Below are positions 37,690 to 49,835 of a stretch of 64,000 nt of DNA, one piece after another. Source of the DNA: Biomphalaria glabrata. Lineage: Eukaryota > Mollusca > Gastropoda > Planorbidae. The notes beneath the pieces are model-generated. The model searched no databases. It had not been told where the DNA came from and saw only the letters and a program-made list of their open reading frames with translations. The stretch covers positions 39,461,265 to 39,525,264 of the forward strand of contig NC_074711.1 in NCBI RefSeq assembly GCF_947242115.1, written 5' to 3'. Every line of letters begins with the position of its first letter. Position 1 is the first letter of the stretch. Made by a program: the position numbers and the translations under genes.

Positions 37690-37800
37690 AACATTATTAT
37701 ATCATCTATATATGAAGTTCTATACGTCGCCGAACCACACGCGACAAGACGCACGCAGGCCGACTCTCTAACCCGCCATGAAAAAGTCATGGAAAGATAA
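37690..37800. promoter_or_regulatory. CpG-containing stretch upstream of PMF1
   Basis: Several CG dinucleotides cluster here (ACGTCGCCGAACCACACGCG, then GACGCACGCAGGCCGA), unusual in this AT-rich, CG-poor window. It lies about 150-250 bp upstream of the PMF1 start codon, where a promoter or first exon would be expected. No specific factor site is claimed. Confidence 0.3.
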
Positions 37801-38183
37801 CTAACTAGTTACTAACTAGCTAACTCCAAGTTTCCCCAAGTAACTTTAGCAGTGACAGAGAGCGCAGCTGAGAAAATAAAAAAGAGGGGTGGGAGGACAA
37901 GTAATCTCTACGTTGTGAAGCCTCCCACCCCATTTGGACAACTGTTCTTTCAGGAAGTGTTCACCCGTCACAAAATAGCAGCATATGCTATGCCGCGAAT
38001 CGGCTCATATAATTTAATATGCTTTCTTCTGGTAAGTTCTAGACTATCTTCTACAAGCCCAACAAGGAGGCTTAACAAGGATACACTTAAACTTAAGTCA
38101 CTTAGTCTTCGTATCTCTATAATTATCTATAGGTCTAGATTCTAGACTTTTAATCATTAGTAATAGTAGATCTAGACTGCTAG

Positions 38184-38186
<3 letters not shown>

Positions 38187-38243
<57 letters not shown>
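38187..38243 (+). repeat. AT dinucleotide microsatellite
   Basis: An uninterrupted AT run of about 28 units, followed by shorter interrupted AT tracts to about 38265. Confidence 0.9.
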
Positions 38244-38247
<4 letters not shown>

Positions 38248-38294
38248 TAATATATATATATATAGATACTATATAATAGTCTATATATTAGAAA

Positions 38295-38515
38295 AGATAA
38301 CAACAACAAAGCTAGACAGGCCTTAAAGTGGAACCCACAGGAGACAAGATGTAGAGGTAGACCAAGAAGAACATGGCGATGCAGTGTACTAGATGAAGCC
38401 CAGAGGACCGGAGCTGGGAAACCATTTAATTACTAGCAAGAGTCAGTGGAGAGTGGCTGTTTTTACTGAGGCCCTATGTTCCATGAGGAACGCAAAGGAA
38501 AGATGATGATGATAT
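38295..38515 (+). pseudogene. RTE-type LINE 3'-terminal fragment with ATG repeat tail
   Basis: The plus strand reads RQALKWNPQETRCRGRPRRT then WRCSVLDEAQ, the C-terminal tail typical of RTE-clade elements and equivalent to RRRPRNTWRLYLESD in the copy at 26245. It closes with LRPYVP-like codons and a short GATGATGATGAT tail, the trinucleotide 3' end common in RTE elements. The rest of the element is absent. Confidence 0.65.
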
Positions 38516-38570
38516 AATATATTAGATTATATTAGATCTTTATATTTTATAAATCTTATATTATAGTTGA

Positions 38571-41500
38571 GTCACTATTGCGGAACAGGCAAGTTTACGA
38601 AACAGCTCGTCGAAATTAATTAAAATCTACTTTATTTTGATATTTTTAGCTAAACAACTGTAACGGTACTGCACATGGTCCATTTTTCTACATTTCCAAT
38701 ATACAGGTTTTCCTTTCACAGCAGAACATTAATTTTGAGTCTAGGTTTAAGTTGACAGGTGTGGAATCGTCCATTATTTTTTACGTTCCAGAAGAATCAC
38801 ATAGGTCAGGGCTTAAGGTTTTTTGAAAATGATATTGACCCATCACCTGCTTGAGACACCTATTTTTCGGTTTATAAATAGATGTGGAAAAAAGTAATTT
38901 CATAGCAATCTACCAGGAATTTAATATAAAAAAAAATGGGAGGTGTTCACCCAGTTTTTACCTTTTTAAAGATAGTCACAATTTTGAAACACTATAGATG
39001 TTATTTATTTGACCTGCACTTTTAGTTTAATTTACATATGATTTAGATTATCAGAATTTTAATATGAGTCTGTATTAGTAGGGCCTATACATAGATCTAA
39101 ATTTAAGAAAATTATACTACATATAATATACAATTTATGATTACCAGACTTACAGCAAAAAGAGGATATGTCCTCCTTTTTAGGGCTTGTCCTCAGTCCT
39201 GCAGATATTATAGACCCTAGCTATTGGTACAAAATATGTTTTTTTTTGTGTTTTTTTTTTAAGAGTATGATTTAATTATATTTTTAATCAATTAAATTTT
39301 TGGCCTAGTTTTTTTTTTAAAGTTCTATGTCTTTTTTTTTTTTAATATAAATTTATTTGTTGTTTTTTTAAAACTATCCTCGATTGAAAGGCTTTGTCCT
39401 CACTATCTATCATGTTTTAGCCATTTACATGTCTTGTAAAGCTATCCTAGCTATTACCAAATGATGTGACTAATGTTTTTCATTAGCCTCAAATTATTTC
39501 CAGCTAGATTACATTACGCAGATTGCTTTAATATTGCTTCAGCTTTATCTTCAATAACAAAAATGGTTGGATCTAATTGAAGCATCACAACCCCAGAAAT
39601 TATAAATGTTGCTTTAAAGGAAATTTCACTTAGACAAGCATCTAGGAACTTCAATATACCACCCTCCCTAATAATTTAAGCTTTGTGGGAAGTATCCCAT
39701 CATTTCATGAAAGAAACTTTTGACCGATGATGAGGAAGAGAATTTATTTTTTTTAATGGCTAATTATCTATCTGTCTATTGCCATGGGTTTGAAAAACAA
39801 ACTCTGAAGTTCGAGAGACACTAAAGGACTTTATAATAGCTTCCAGAGATACTACAGTTCAAAGCCATCATAAGACACCCACAAAACAATGGCTGTATGG
39901 TTTCTATAAAAAGACACAGAATTGGTTTTACGAACCCCTTTAGTCTTGGCAAGAGAAAAGCACTGATGTAGATAAATGGTTCCTAGAGCTTCAAGACTAG
40001 ATCAACACTAAACAGCATTGACCCTTGTCTATTAAATGATCCAACCTGCATCTTCCTCGCTGATGAAAGCAGATTTATATTTGACCCGAAAAGACAGGTG
40101 GTGTTATTGCGTGTATAGGCAGTAAACATGTAGGCCTATACACGGTTACCTCATGCTGTAAAAATAGGTGACGGTGCTAACGTGTATAAGTGCAGCATGA
40201 CGTGTACAGTCTACCCACCCTTTATTAATTTATACCTACAAAAGTAATGCCTGTAAAAATATACTGCAAGGCTTCCCTGATTCCATATTACAAAATTTCA
40301 GAAAAGAGTTGGATAACAACTTCCATAAATATATTCTATTCATGGCTTAATAGAAAACACATTTATTCCTGCTACCAACCTCATCCCAAAACCTATTAGT
40401 TGACGGTCATGCAAGCCATACCTCCTTTCTCAAAAGGTCTGTACTATGTGCAGAAAACAGTTTATAATACTGTATCACGTCTCACGCTAGCTACCTCGGT
40501 ACAGTCTCTTGACCAGGCTTTCATTTAAAGTCATATGAAAAGCGCGCTCTATTGGACAATCGCCCTCAAGAAGGATAATATATGTTGCCATGACCGGCAA
40601 TAGGATTAATCTATAGTCCTTTGAAGGAGTTTTGAAGAAAGTCTGGAGTAAAGTAGCTGCACCTGAGATAGCTTCAAGCTGCTATAGGACTGCGAGAAAC
40701 TATCCCTTCAACCCAAACAAATTATTATTTGTGTATAAATATTTTTGTATATATAATTATGTAAATATCCGCTGTATACAAATATATAGGTCTAATTAGT
40801 AAGTTTTTCTTTTGGTTTGTTCATTTAATTGTTAATATTATTGCTTTTTTTTTTTTAACAGTTGAATACAAATCATAATATCAAATATCATGTAATACTA
40901 ATATAACAAAAAAGAATTAAAGAATAGTGGAAAATAAAACCTTGTAAGGAAAATCAGGATAGTGTGACGTCAATTACAATTAATGAAGAGGTAAGGAACT
41001 TACAGTGACAATGGGTGTCTTAAGCTTTAATAAAAATAAAATCATCTTCTTATCTTATCAAATACAGACATTACTTAAAAAAAAAAGATGATTACGTCCT
41101 ACACGTCATGCATTTAGTCATGCATATTAACCAATGACCTATATTCTGCCATGTCACTGGTTTTCCTGGCTAGCTCAGGCAATCCATTCCATACTCTAAT
41201 AGCACTAGGAAAGAAGGAGCATTTGTACAAATTTGTCCTAGCATATGGAACGAGGAATGTGCCTATATCTTTGTGCCTTTCTGAGTATTTTATTAAATTT
41301 TGTTTTTGTATTTGAAGATTATGGTTCAGTGTTTTATGTATAATTGCTACTTTACTTTTGAGTCTTCTATCCTGGAGGCTTTCTAAATTTAGTGATTATA
41401 CTAAAGATGTTACTCTAGTCAAATGTGAATATTCGTTTGTTATGAATCTCACAGCTCTATTTTGTTTGATATCAGAAAATGTTATATTTGGTATTGAATT

Positions 41501-41942
41501 ATAGGAGAATGCATGTTTTTTTACACAAATTAAAGTTTATAAATCCAAAAATCAATTTTTAGTTTAATGGGAGTCAAATCAATGTTGGCATCATCGATCA
41601 GGAGAGAAAGAGTTAATAGTCTTAATAACTGACATTGTTTTGGGTGGAAAGACATGCTCCAATTTGGTTTCCATTTCTGAAATTCATCTAATTCTCTTTG
41701 TAAAATTTCTGTATCTTGTGTTGTTTTTATTGTTCTAAATATTATATTATATATTATGCAATCGTCTACAAATAATATGACTTTTGTTCCTGAACTAATA
41801 AGACTAATGACTAATGTAATGCAATTACAGTAAACTCTGTAAAGGAAGGAGTTCAAGTATTAGATATTATATTAGATTATATAATCAATAATCTATATGA
41901 TATAAGACTAAAAGTAGCAGCAAACTGTTCTGCAATAGTGAC
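38571..41942 (+). mobile_element. pogo/Tigger-like DNA transposon, copy 2, with nested LINE
   Basis: The ends GTCACTATTGCGGAACAG and (reverse complement) GTCACTATTGCAGAACAG differ at one base and match copy 1. The interior, though full of stops, shows the family's catalytic blocks better than copy 1: LADESRFIFDPKR at about 40058, LLVDGHASHTSFL at about 40393 and SLDQAFI at about 40510, as in DDE_1-type transposases. The first Asp block and the later DGHxSH block fit pogo/Tigger/jerky proteins. A minus-strand LINE fragment at about 41041-41866 interrupts the right part. Confidence 0.8.
41041..41866 (-). pseudogene. LINE fragment (CR1/Jockey-like reverse transcriptase end)
   Basis: Read on the minus strand, SSGTKVILFVDDCIIYNIIF carries the catalytic F-x-DD box (FVDD, where FADD is usual), followed by TTQDTEILQRELDEFQKW and SMSFHPKQCQLLR, as in CR1/Jockey-group reverse transcriptases. 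Further on, about 41150-41260 reads TNLYKCSFFPSAIRVWNGLP, a closing motif common in these elements. The N-terminal parts are missing and there are frame changes. It is inserted in pogo-like copy 2. Confidence 0.75.
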
Positions 41943-44249
41943 TATGTATATTGTATTATAATTATTAAATCTAGATAGACTCTATACTAACTTTAAACTA
42001 GACTTAACTAGAGTCACTATTACTATTTAGATAGAATAATTTATAGTAATTATAGCATAGCACTGTTACTGTATAAGTGTATCACTGTACTAGTATAGAG
42101 TATAGTCACATAGAGTATAGTGGAGTATAGTCACAAGTGTGTATTAGACTTATTATGACTTAGATCTAGACTAGATCTATTAGATATTAATAATATTATT
42201 ATTAGATCAAGTAGAATGCAATGAATGTCACTCAATGTGACTCAATCATACTCAGTTACTCAGTATGAATTATGAAAATCATACTCATAGTCATAGTGAT
42301 AGTGACAGTCATTGTCTGAATAAGTCAAAAACTCAATGTGTCAATCTTAGTCTTAGTCAATCATCAATGATCAATCAAAATAAATGTCTAGGCCTAGATC
42401 TACTAGATCATCTAGAAGTAGGTCGACTCTAGTAAACTCTAGTGTCTAGTGACACTCTCACTCTCTAGTCTATGCTATCTTATCTCAAATTATCTGTCTA
42501 CTAGATCTATAGTAGCTTCTTATATTTTGGACACCCCATCGAATTCTCCTTCAATGAACGGGTCGCTTTTTTTGTTTGTAATTCATTTGTTTTTATGTTT
42601 GGAGCAAAAATCAATGTTTCGGGACTGCGCATGTCCAATTTTAGATAAGTTCCGGTAATTTTGTTCCGTTTTTTCCAAAGCAGATGGCAGTTTTTTAGAT
42701 TCTCGGTAACCATGTATGTAAAGCTGTTGTTTTAACCTCCCCCGGCAATTCATACCCATATAAGGGATGAAGGCTATATTATGAGCCTGTTTGATCATAG
42801 GCTGATGGGCATATCAAAATAAGCTTCCAAACATCTTTAGAAAGACATTCCAATCACATTTATACCGTTAGCTGTTAAATATAATTTAATAAGGGGGTGT
42901 ACAACGAATAATAATGAATTCAGCTCATTCTCCTTCATTGGACACAGCAAAATCGTAATAAGAAATATTATTGGGATGAATAAATCTATGATTTTTTCAA
43001 TGAATAAGCATGACCTGGATCGAGATATCTAGAATATATAATTTATGAATGAAAGAAAAAGTGCGGGCTGCTAATTTGAAGCCATAGACCATGCCCACTG
43101 CATGTGATCACTCCAGATGAGCTGGCAGTGAGGAGAGGTATACACTTAAGCGTTTAGTGTCACAAACTATCAAACAGGCAGTGGAGGGAAGTGGGATAGA
43201 GTCATGAAAAGAATTATAAGCATCTATGGGAGGGAGGGGGTGTTAATGTGTCACAAAACTAACATCCAAATTATGAAAACAAGAAGAGGGTCCTTGGATG
43301 GGAATTAAAAGAAAGACAGAGGAAATACATGTAGCCAATGTAGCCTAGTCGCCCTAGTTGAAAATATCATGTTTATTAAATTATAATAATTAATTTATAG
43401 ATATATAATTTATATAGATTTATTTCTGTCTGTTTCTACACATAGATTACATAGGTATATAAATAATAAACTATAAACGATATATATATATATATATTAA
43501 TATATTCTATATATAGAGAGTTAGAGAGAGAGTATATGAGGAAAATGACTATAAATACATATTGCAAAAGTGAATCTACTTCTTTTAATACAATCTAAAA
43601 AAAAATTAAGTAACACAGATATAATTTATTAGCAATTACATAGTGGTGTACAATGACGGTGCTCACTCACAGTCACTGTCCAAGTCAGGAGAAAGCCCAA
43701 AAACTGCGTTCAATATAGCTTTTATAGGAGCATGAAGTGACCCACTGTATTTTAAAATAAAATCTTGACTATGAGTGGTAATTCAAATGAATACAGCTAT
43801 TTTTATAGTCCTTTAGTTGCAGAATAAGAATCTGCTTTCAGTTTTTTTGTAAGTTAAACCTTCACCAAATAAAAAAATAAAATAAAAATTTGACCTAGTT
43901 CCCGTAAGTCGGTGTTCAGGTATAAGAATCTACTATAGACTAGAATCTAGAGTAGTCAAGTCTAGAGTGACTAGAGTACTCTCTAGTCTAGTAGAGTAGT
44001 CTAGACCTAAATCTAAAATCTTAAGATAGATGATGTAATTTCCTAATAATTATAATCTAGATAATCATAATAGATCTAAAATAATCTAATAGATCTACTA
44101 CTACTACTACTACTGTACTAGATCTAGTACTACTAAAAACAGTACTACTGACACTACTGTACTAGTCTTGACTCTAGATCTAGACTATATTTAACTTTCC
44201 CGGCTGCTAGTTTTATTCATTTTATTACACTAGATTGCGACTAGATCTA

Positions 44250-46067
44250 TATATGGGAAAGGACCAATGGCGAACGCTTTTGTGCCAGTTTTTAGTTTAG
44301 AATTTATAACTCCGCAATGGTTAAACTTATAATAAAAATGAAAACATCTGCGGACTCCTCAGCTATTGGGCGATAAAACTAAATTTGATTATTTTTTCCA
44401 TATCAGCTATTAAATTTATAAATCAAGTCAACTTGCGGTAGGGGTCAGACCTAATCAGCGAACGCAATTTTCGCGGGAGTCATAATGAGCGAAAGGCCGT
44501 AAAAAATAGCGAAATAGCATGTTAAAATATAGGAAATTATGCTTCAATTAGTTCTATCATCTAACTTCTTCCATGAAGCATTATAACTATTGTCCTCTTG
44601 TGGCATTAGGCCTAAATTTGTTTTCACTTTTCTCGTGCTCCACATCTCCTTTCTCTGCTTGTAACTGATGTCTATATATAGCCTACGAAACTTGCGATCT
44701 ATTTTTTTTTTTAAAGAAAGAAAGAAACTACAAAATTCTATCTCGCCACCTTCCTATAGGCTAGTCCACGTCGTACTACTCTCCATTTCATAAACTCTCG
44801 TTACTGCAACTATTCTTTTTAAAAGAAATTTTGTTTAGTGCACTTAATCACCATCAACTCGATCTCCCCCCCCCCACACACACACACAAGCTGATTGACC
44901 CAAAGGCAGATCCCGAATGCGATGGATTGATGATGTTATGGAGACAGATCTACAACAGCTTGGGTTTCGGGCATGGAGACGAAAGGCTCAGGAGAGATCT
45001 TGTAAGTTTATACATGTATTATATTATATGGTAACTCTTATATTTATTACTAAATATATAGTTCGCGTTTTTCCGATCCTGAAATCGAATATTTTCTCCT
45101 GGAAAACTCTTGGAAATCTCCTAATAATCCTAATCTCAGAATGGTGGGGGAACCCAGTGAAAATGAATTCTGCACTTCTTTTAAACATTTATACACATAT
45201 TAATATCATTAATTAGTAACAAGATGTTAACCAGCCAGTTAAAAAAAAGGAGGACGGCAAAACAGAGCCCCCCCCCCCCCCGTATAAGCGCTGTTAAGAT
45301 CAACTGAAGCGTCATTTCACCCTCACTGGCATAGAGGAAAGTAACTGCCAGCAAATGACCTCTGAAACTGTTGGAGAGCTGCGAGTCAAACATTTTAGAC
45401 GGAAAGAAAATGCGGGAAAATATGCTGGTCGCAACTGGGCGTAGTCATGCGAAACACGTAGTGATGCACTCATCCTAAATCTTCGAAATCCAAGACATTG
45501 GGTTAAGGTTAAAAATATGCCTATTATTTTAATATGTCAGTTTACAAACAATAACAATAGATAAGACAAAAAGAAAACAGACTAAATCAGTAACTAAATT
45601 ATTATTAATGGCTTTTTAAGCTTATATAATAGGGGTTTCGCTGAATAGGTTTTCAGTTAAAAGGGTCATTTTGAGCGAACACCCCATAATATTTATTTTT
45701 CAACGGAATGAATAGCCTTAGCTATTCTAGCAAACTACTTCCTCGTCAATTTATAAGCATAATATGCAATTTTATTTCGGCCGATGTCCATTGGTGCTTT
45801 AAAATCGCCTTAAGTTCGGACCTATTCTCGTTTATCCGGAAACGTTTTGAGAATGAAATTTCCATACATGTCAACTTTGACCTTCAGCTATGCTTTATTT
45901 TATGAGGGAAAACGAAAGTGACTATGTGGGAAATGTATAAAAATGGACTCTTTGTAATACTATTTTCTTAGTTCTGCAGTTACTTTTGAAATAAATAAGA
46001 ATGGATAAAAATTACGGGGAGGTGTTCGCTTTATATGCCATTTCGCTGATGGGCCTTTCCTATATAT
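44250..46067. mobile_element. TIR element 'D' (1.8 kb), nested in A
   Basis: It starts TATATGGGAAAGGACCAATG and its right end, reverse complemented, is TATATAGGAAAGGCCCATCA; both continue into GCGAA. The motif GCGAAC/GTTCGC or GCGAAA recurs near both ends (about 44270, 44457, 44470, 44490, 44510; 45640, 45672, 46026, 46042). No transposase was seen; a short LINE tail at 44905-45001 lies within. Confidence 0.65.
44905..45001 (+). pseudogene. Short LINE C-terminal fragment
   Basis: The plus strand reads MRWIDDVMETDLQQLGFRAW then RRKAQERS, the closing 'RWIDDV...WRxxAxDR' motif of non-LTR reverse-transcriptase polyproteins. Nothing else of the element is seen. A GTAAG follows the fragment, but a host exon is unlikely given the match to LINE tails. 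Confidence 0.55.
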
Positions 46068-47862
46068 AGACTAGAAATCATGTTCAATATTTATATAGAT
46101 CAGATCTAGTTAGAGCTACATAGAAGTCTAGATCTACTCAAAGTTACAAAAGAAAAATACACAGAAATCCACAGACATAAATTTAGATAGGTCTGTGGAG
46201 TTGGGCCTTACTGGCCTCACACAAAAGTAATGCCAGTTAGGCTTTAGGCTTCTTGTTTTTATACATCTGGTTCAGTGACATTGAATAATAATACTGAATA
46301 CTACTGAGTACTTGAGAAGATCAACAGACAAAAATGTTTTCCTTTTCAAAGTGTGTGAATAGTAGACTAGATCTAAGCTAGTCAAGTATAATTTATTTAT
46401 CTAGACCTAATATAATTTATACATATATAGATCTATAATAAATAAATGCACTAAATACGGATCATACCTAATTAGAGTAATTAGGCTAATATTAGAAATA
46501 TAACTATATAGACCATATATTATATATAGAGACACAGAGTAGTATAGTATTAGTAGATTCTTATATTAAATTAGGCTATTTTTTTATTTGGTGACGGTTT
46601 AACTTACAAAAAAACTGAAAGCAGATTCTTATTCTGCAACTAAAGGACTATAAAAATAGCTCAGTTTCTTTGAATTACCACTCATAGTCAAGATTTTATT
46701 TTAAAATAAATCAGGTCCCTTCATGATTCAAATTCATGCTCCTATAATAAACGCAGTTTTTGTGCTTTCTCCTTTAGCGCACATCGAGCACCGTTAAGAA
46801 ACACCACTATGTTATTGCTAATAAATTATATCTGTGTTAATTAAAAATTATTTAGATTGTATTAAAAGAAGTAGATTCACTTCTGCAATATGTATTTATA
46901 GTATATATTGTCTCTCTATATATGCCTACCTATATAATCTATGTGTAGAAACAGACAGAAATAAATCTCTATAAATCATAGATGAATAGATCTATAAATT
47001 AATTATTATAATTTAATAAACATGATATTTTCAACTAGGCTACATGTATTCTCTGTCTCTATTTCTTTTCATTCCCATCCAAGGACCCTCTTCTTTTCAT
47101 ATTTTGGATGTTCGTTTTGTTACACTTTAACATCCCCTCCCTCCCATAGATGCTTATAATTCTTTTCATGACTCTCTCCCCCTTCCCTCCACTGCCTGTA
47201 TGATAGGTTGTGACACTACACGCTTAGTGTATACCTCTCCTCACCACCAGCGCTCGCCTGGTATGATCACCTGCAGTGGGCATGGTCTCTGGCTTTAAAT
47301 TAGCAGCCCGCACTTTTTCTTTCATTCATAAATTATATATTCTAGATATCTCGATCTAGGTCACTTTTATTCATTGAAAAAATCATAGATTTATTAATCC
47401 CAGTAATATTTCTTATTACGATTTTGCCTTGTGCACTATAGGAGAATGTGTTAAATTCATTATTAATGTTGAAACACCTCCTTTTTTAATTTTATTTAAC
47501 AGCTTACGGAATAAATGTGATTGAAATGTCTTTCTAAAGATGTTTGGAAGCTTATTTTGATAGATCCACCAGCCTACGATCAAACAGGCTCATAATATAG
47601 CCTTCATCCCTTATATGGGTATGAATTGCCGGGGGAGGTTAAAACAATAGCTTTACATACTTGGTTACCGAGAATCTAAAAAACTGCCATCTGCTTTGGA
47701 AAAGCGGAACAAAAATACAGGAACTTATCTAAAATTGGACATGCACTATCCTGAAACGTCGTTTTTAGCTCCAAACATAAAAACAAATTAATTATAAACA
47801 AAAAAAGCGACGTGTTTCTTAAAGGAGAATTCGATGAGCTGTGCCTAATATAAGAAGCTACT

Positions 47863-49108
47863 ATATATGCTATTCGGACACCTATAGGCCCAAATTTGAA
47901 AGTTTGACTTTGACAGCGCATTATTTTACAATGGTTCGACATAGAAAAGAAAATGACATATCAAAATCTTCTTTAGTTAAAGGAGAATAAGGATGACTAC
48001 TTATATTTGTACCCCTAACCTATATTTGTTATTATATTTAAGGTCAAAGAGGCCGTGTGATTTCATTTAATTCGGACAAATTTGACCCACATTATTTGAT
48101 TCCGGACACCATAATTTATTTTGGACAGTCTCTATATTTAGGCATTAATAAACTCAGATTTTAATTCTATATTAACATATCAACTAAATTTTAAGATCCC
48201 CAGACATAGCCCCTCACATGAAATCATTAAGATGTTAACAAATTATGCGTAAATACGAACACAAAAAATAAAAATATGAACACACTTTTTCTACCAAAAT
48301 TAGGTCACTGGGATAGTGACTTGTACACAGACTTTTAGACTTATTTTATGTTGCTTGATTAGATGTGTGTTGAATGTTTGGGGTTTGCATATTAAGATAT
48401 GTGTTGACTGTTTGTGTTTTTTTTAATTAATTTAATAAATTTCTAATACAGATTATCTTTTGTAGTTAGTACAGGTTAGGATAGCCATTCTTGCCTAACT
48501 GAATCCTCTATATTCTCTCTATATAAATCTAGATCTATCTAGTAGGTCTAGATCTAAGCATTTAACTTCATTCAATGTACCAAGCTCACTCCAAACATTA
48601 GCCCATTTATTCTCTATTAAAAAATCAACAACAAACGAACAAATATAATATAAGATCATTTTTATTGATGTCCAAAACTGACCGAAATAAATTTTGGTAA
48701 GAAAATCGTAATTTTATTTGGACACCCTATTAATTTTTTGTGTGTATGGAATTAGACATCTTGGCTTATGAATCAAATAAATCAGCTTCAAAAACAGAAT
48801 AAATATTGCCGGGCTTATTAGTATAGACTTAGCCAACCAAGAAATATAGTCTTAACCCTAGGAAGAGGTAAAGTCATCCGGGTAAAATAGTAAAAAACAA
48901 CAACCTGACTAACAAATTTGAAATTCCTTTTTTTTTACATATAAAGACAGCTAAATGGAATGGAATTGAGTCAGAATCATTGGAAAATGGACAAAGCACA
49001 TTATACAGCGCGCTAGTTTTATAATAAATATTAAAATAATTATTTAATGACCACAAAAACAGCGAATTTCCGAATTCATGTAATGTCCGAAATAAATAAA
49101 CTACTATA
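47863..49108 (-). mobile_element. TIR element 'B', copy 2 (inverted relative to copy 1)
   Basis: Its reverse complement follows copy 1 (19103-20370) almost base for base: for example AAGCCCGGCAATATTTATTC and CTTACCTCTTCC-like blocks occur in the same order, with a few small indels. Its outer end reads AGTAGTTTATTTATTTCGGA. The end facing element A is cut a few bases short, suggesting that A inserted into or next to it. Confidence 0.8.
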
Positions 49109-49529
49109 GTAATTAATATAGCCATCATTCATAGTGTCAAAGATCATAGTCATGCTCATAGACTTTGCCTTTACACTTTTAAGCTTTAGGACTTTAGGAT
49201 CAATAGTATAGGATCTATTATTAGATCTAATATTATATATTATTTAAATATTATTATAGAATATATAATATAGTGACTTAAAATTATAGATCTAGATCTA
49301 GTTACTAGAATTATTACACTAACTACTTACTTAGACTTATGATCTAGATTTTTTCTAGATCTAGATAATGATTAGATTCTATAATTATATATATTAAAAT
49401 AAGTACATATATATATAGACAATATAGACTCGAACTCTAGACTAGGAGAATCTCAGAATTAATATTTTTTTTCTCTCTAATAACAGCTTTAGGCTAAAAA
49501 TAAAAATAGAATCTATATCTATGTTTGGG

Positions 49530-49835
49530 GATGCGCGATGGCTGATCAGTAAAGCACTTGGCTTCTGAACCGGGGGTCCCGGGTTCAAATCCTGATGAAG
49601 ACTGGTATTTTAATTTTGGGATCTTTGGGCACCTTGAGTCCACCCAGCTCTAATGGGTACCTGACATCAGTTAGGGAAAGTTAAAGTTAAAAGGCAGTTA
49701 GTGACAGTCGTTTGCTGGCCACGGTAGGCTACATGACATCCTTTTTAAACGTAGGCCACAGAAACTAATGACCTTTTTATATCATCTGCCCTACTCGCCC
49801 TACAGACCACAAGGTCTGGAAGAGGAACTTTTTTT
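49530..49835 (+). mobile_element. tRNA-derived SINE, family 1, copy 2
   Basis: The best-preserved copy. Its head reads GCGATGGCTGATCAGTAAAG (A-box region) and CCGGGTTCAAATCCTGATG (B box). The body has GAAGACTGGTATTTTAATTT, CACCCAGCTCTAATGGGTAC, TTTGCTGGCCACGGTAGG and GACCACAAGGTCTGGAAG. The tRNA-like promoter and the shared body in four copies support SINE identity. Confidence 0.85.

Larger units (their letters stand above)
42511..47862. mobile_element. Foldback element 'A': 1.3-kb inverted arms around a 2.7-kb centre
   Basis: The left arm (42511 to about 43885) and right arm (about 46575 to 47862) are inverted copies of each other over about 1.3 kb, with small indels; both begin AGTAGCTTCTTATAT from the outside. 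The outermost bases resemble those of element B (AGTAG-TT-TTAT...GGACA), so A and B look like one family. The centre is AT-rich and holds element D at 44250-46067. No transposase was recognised in arms or centre. Element B copy 2 abuts the right edge. Confidence 0.8.

Noticed and set aside
44905-45010. Host exon followed by a GTAAG donor
   Set aside because: The peptide MRWIDDVMETDLQQLG matches the closing motif of LINE polyproteins, and it lies inside a transposable element.
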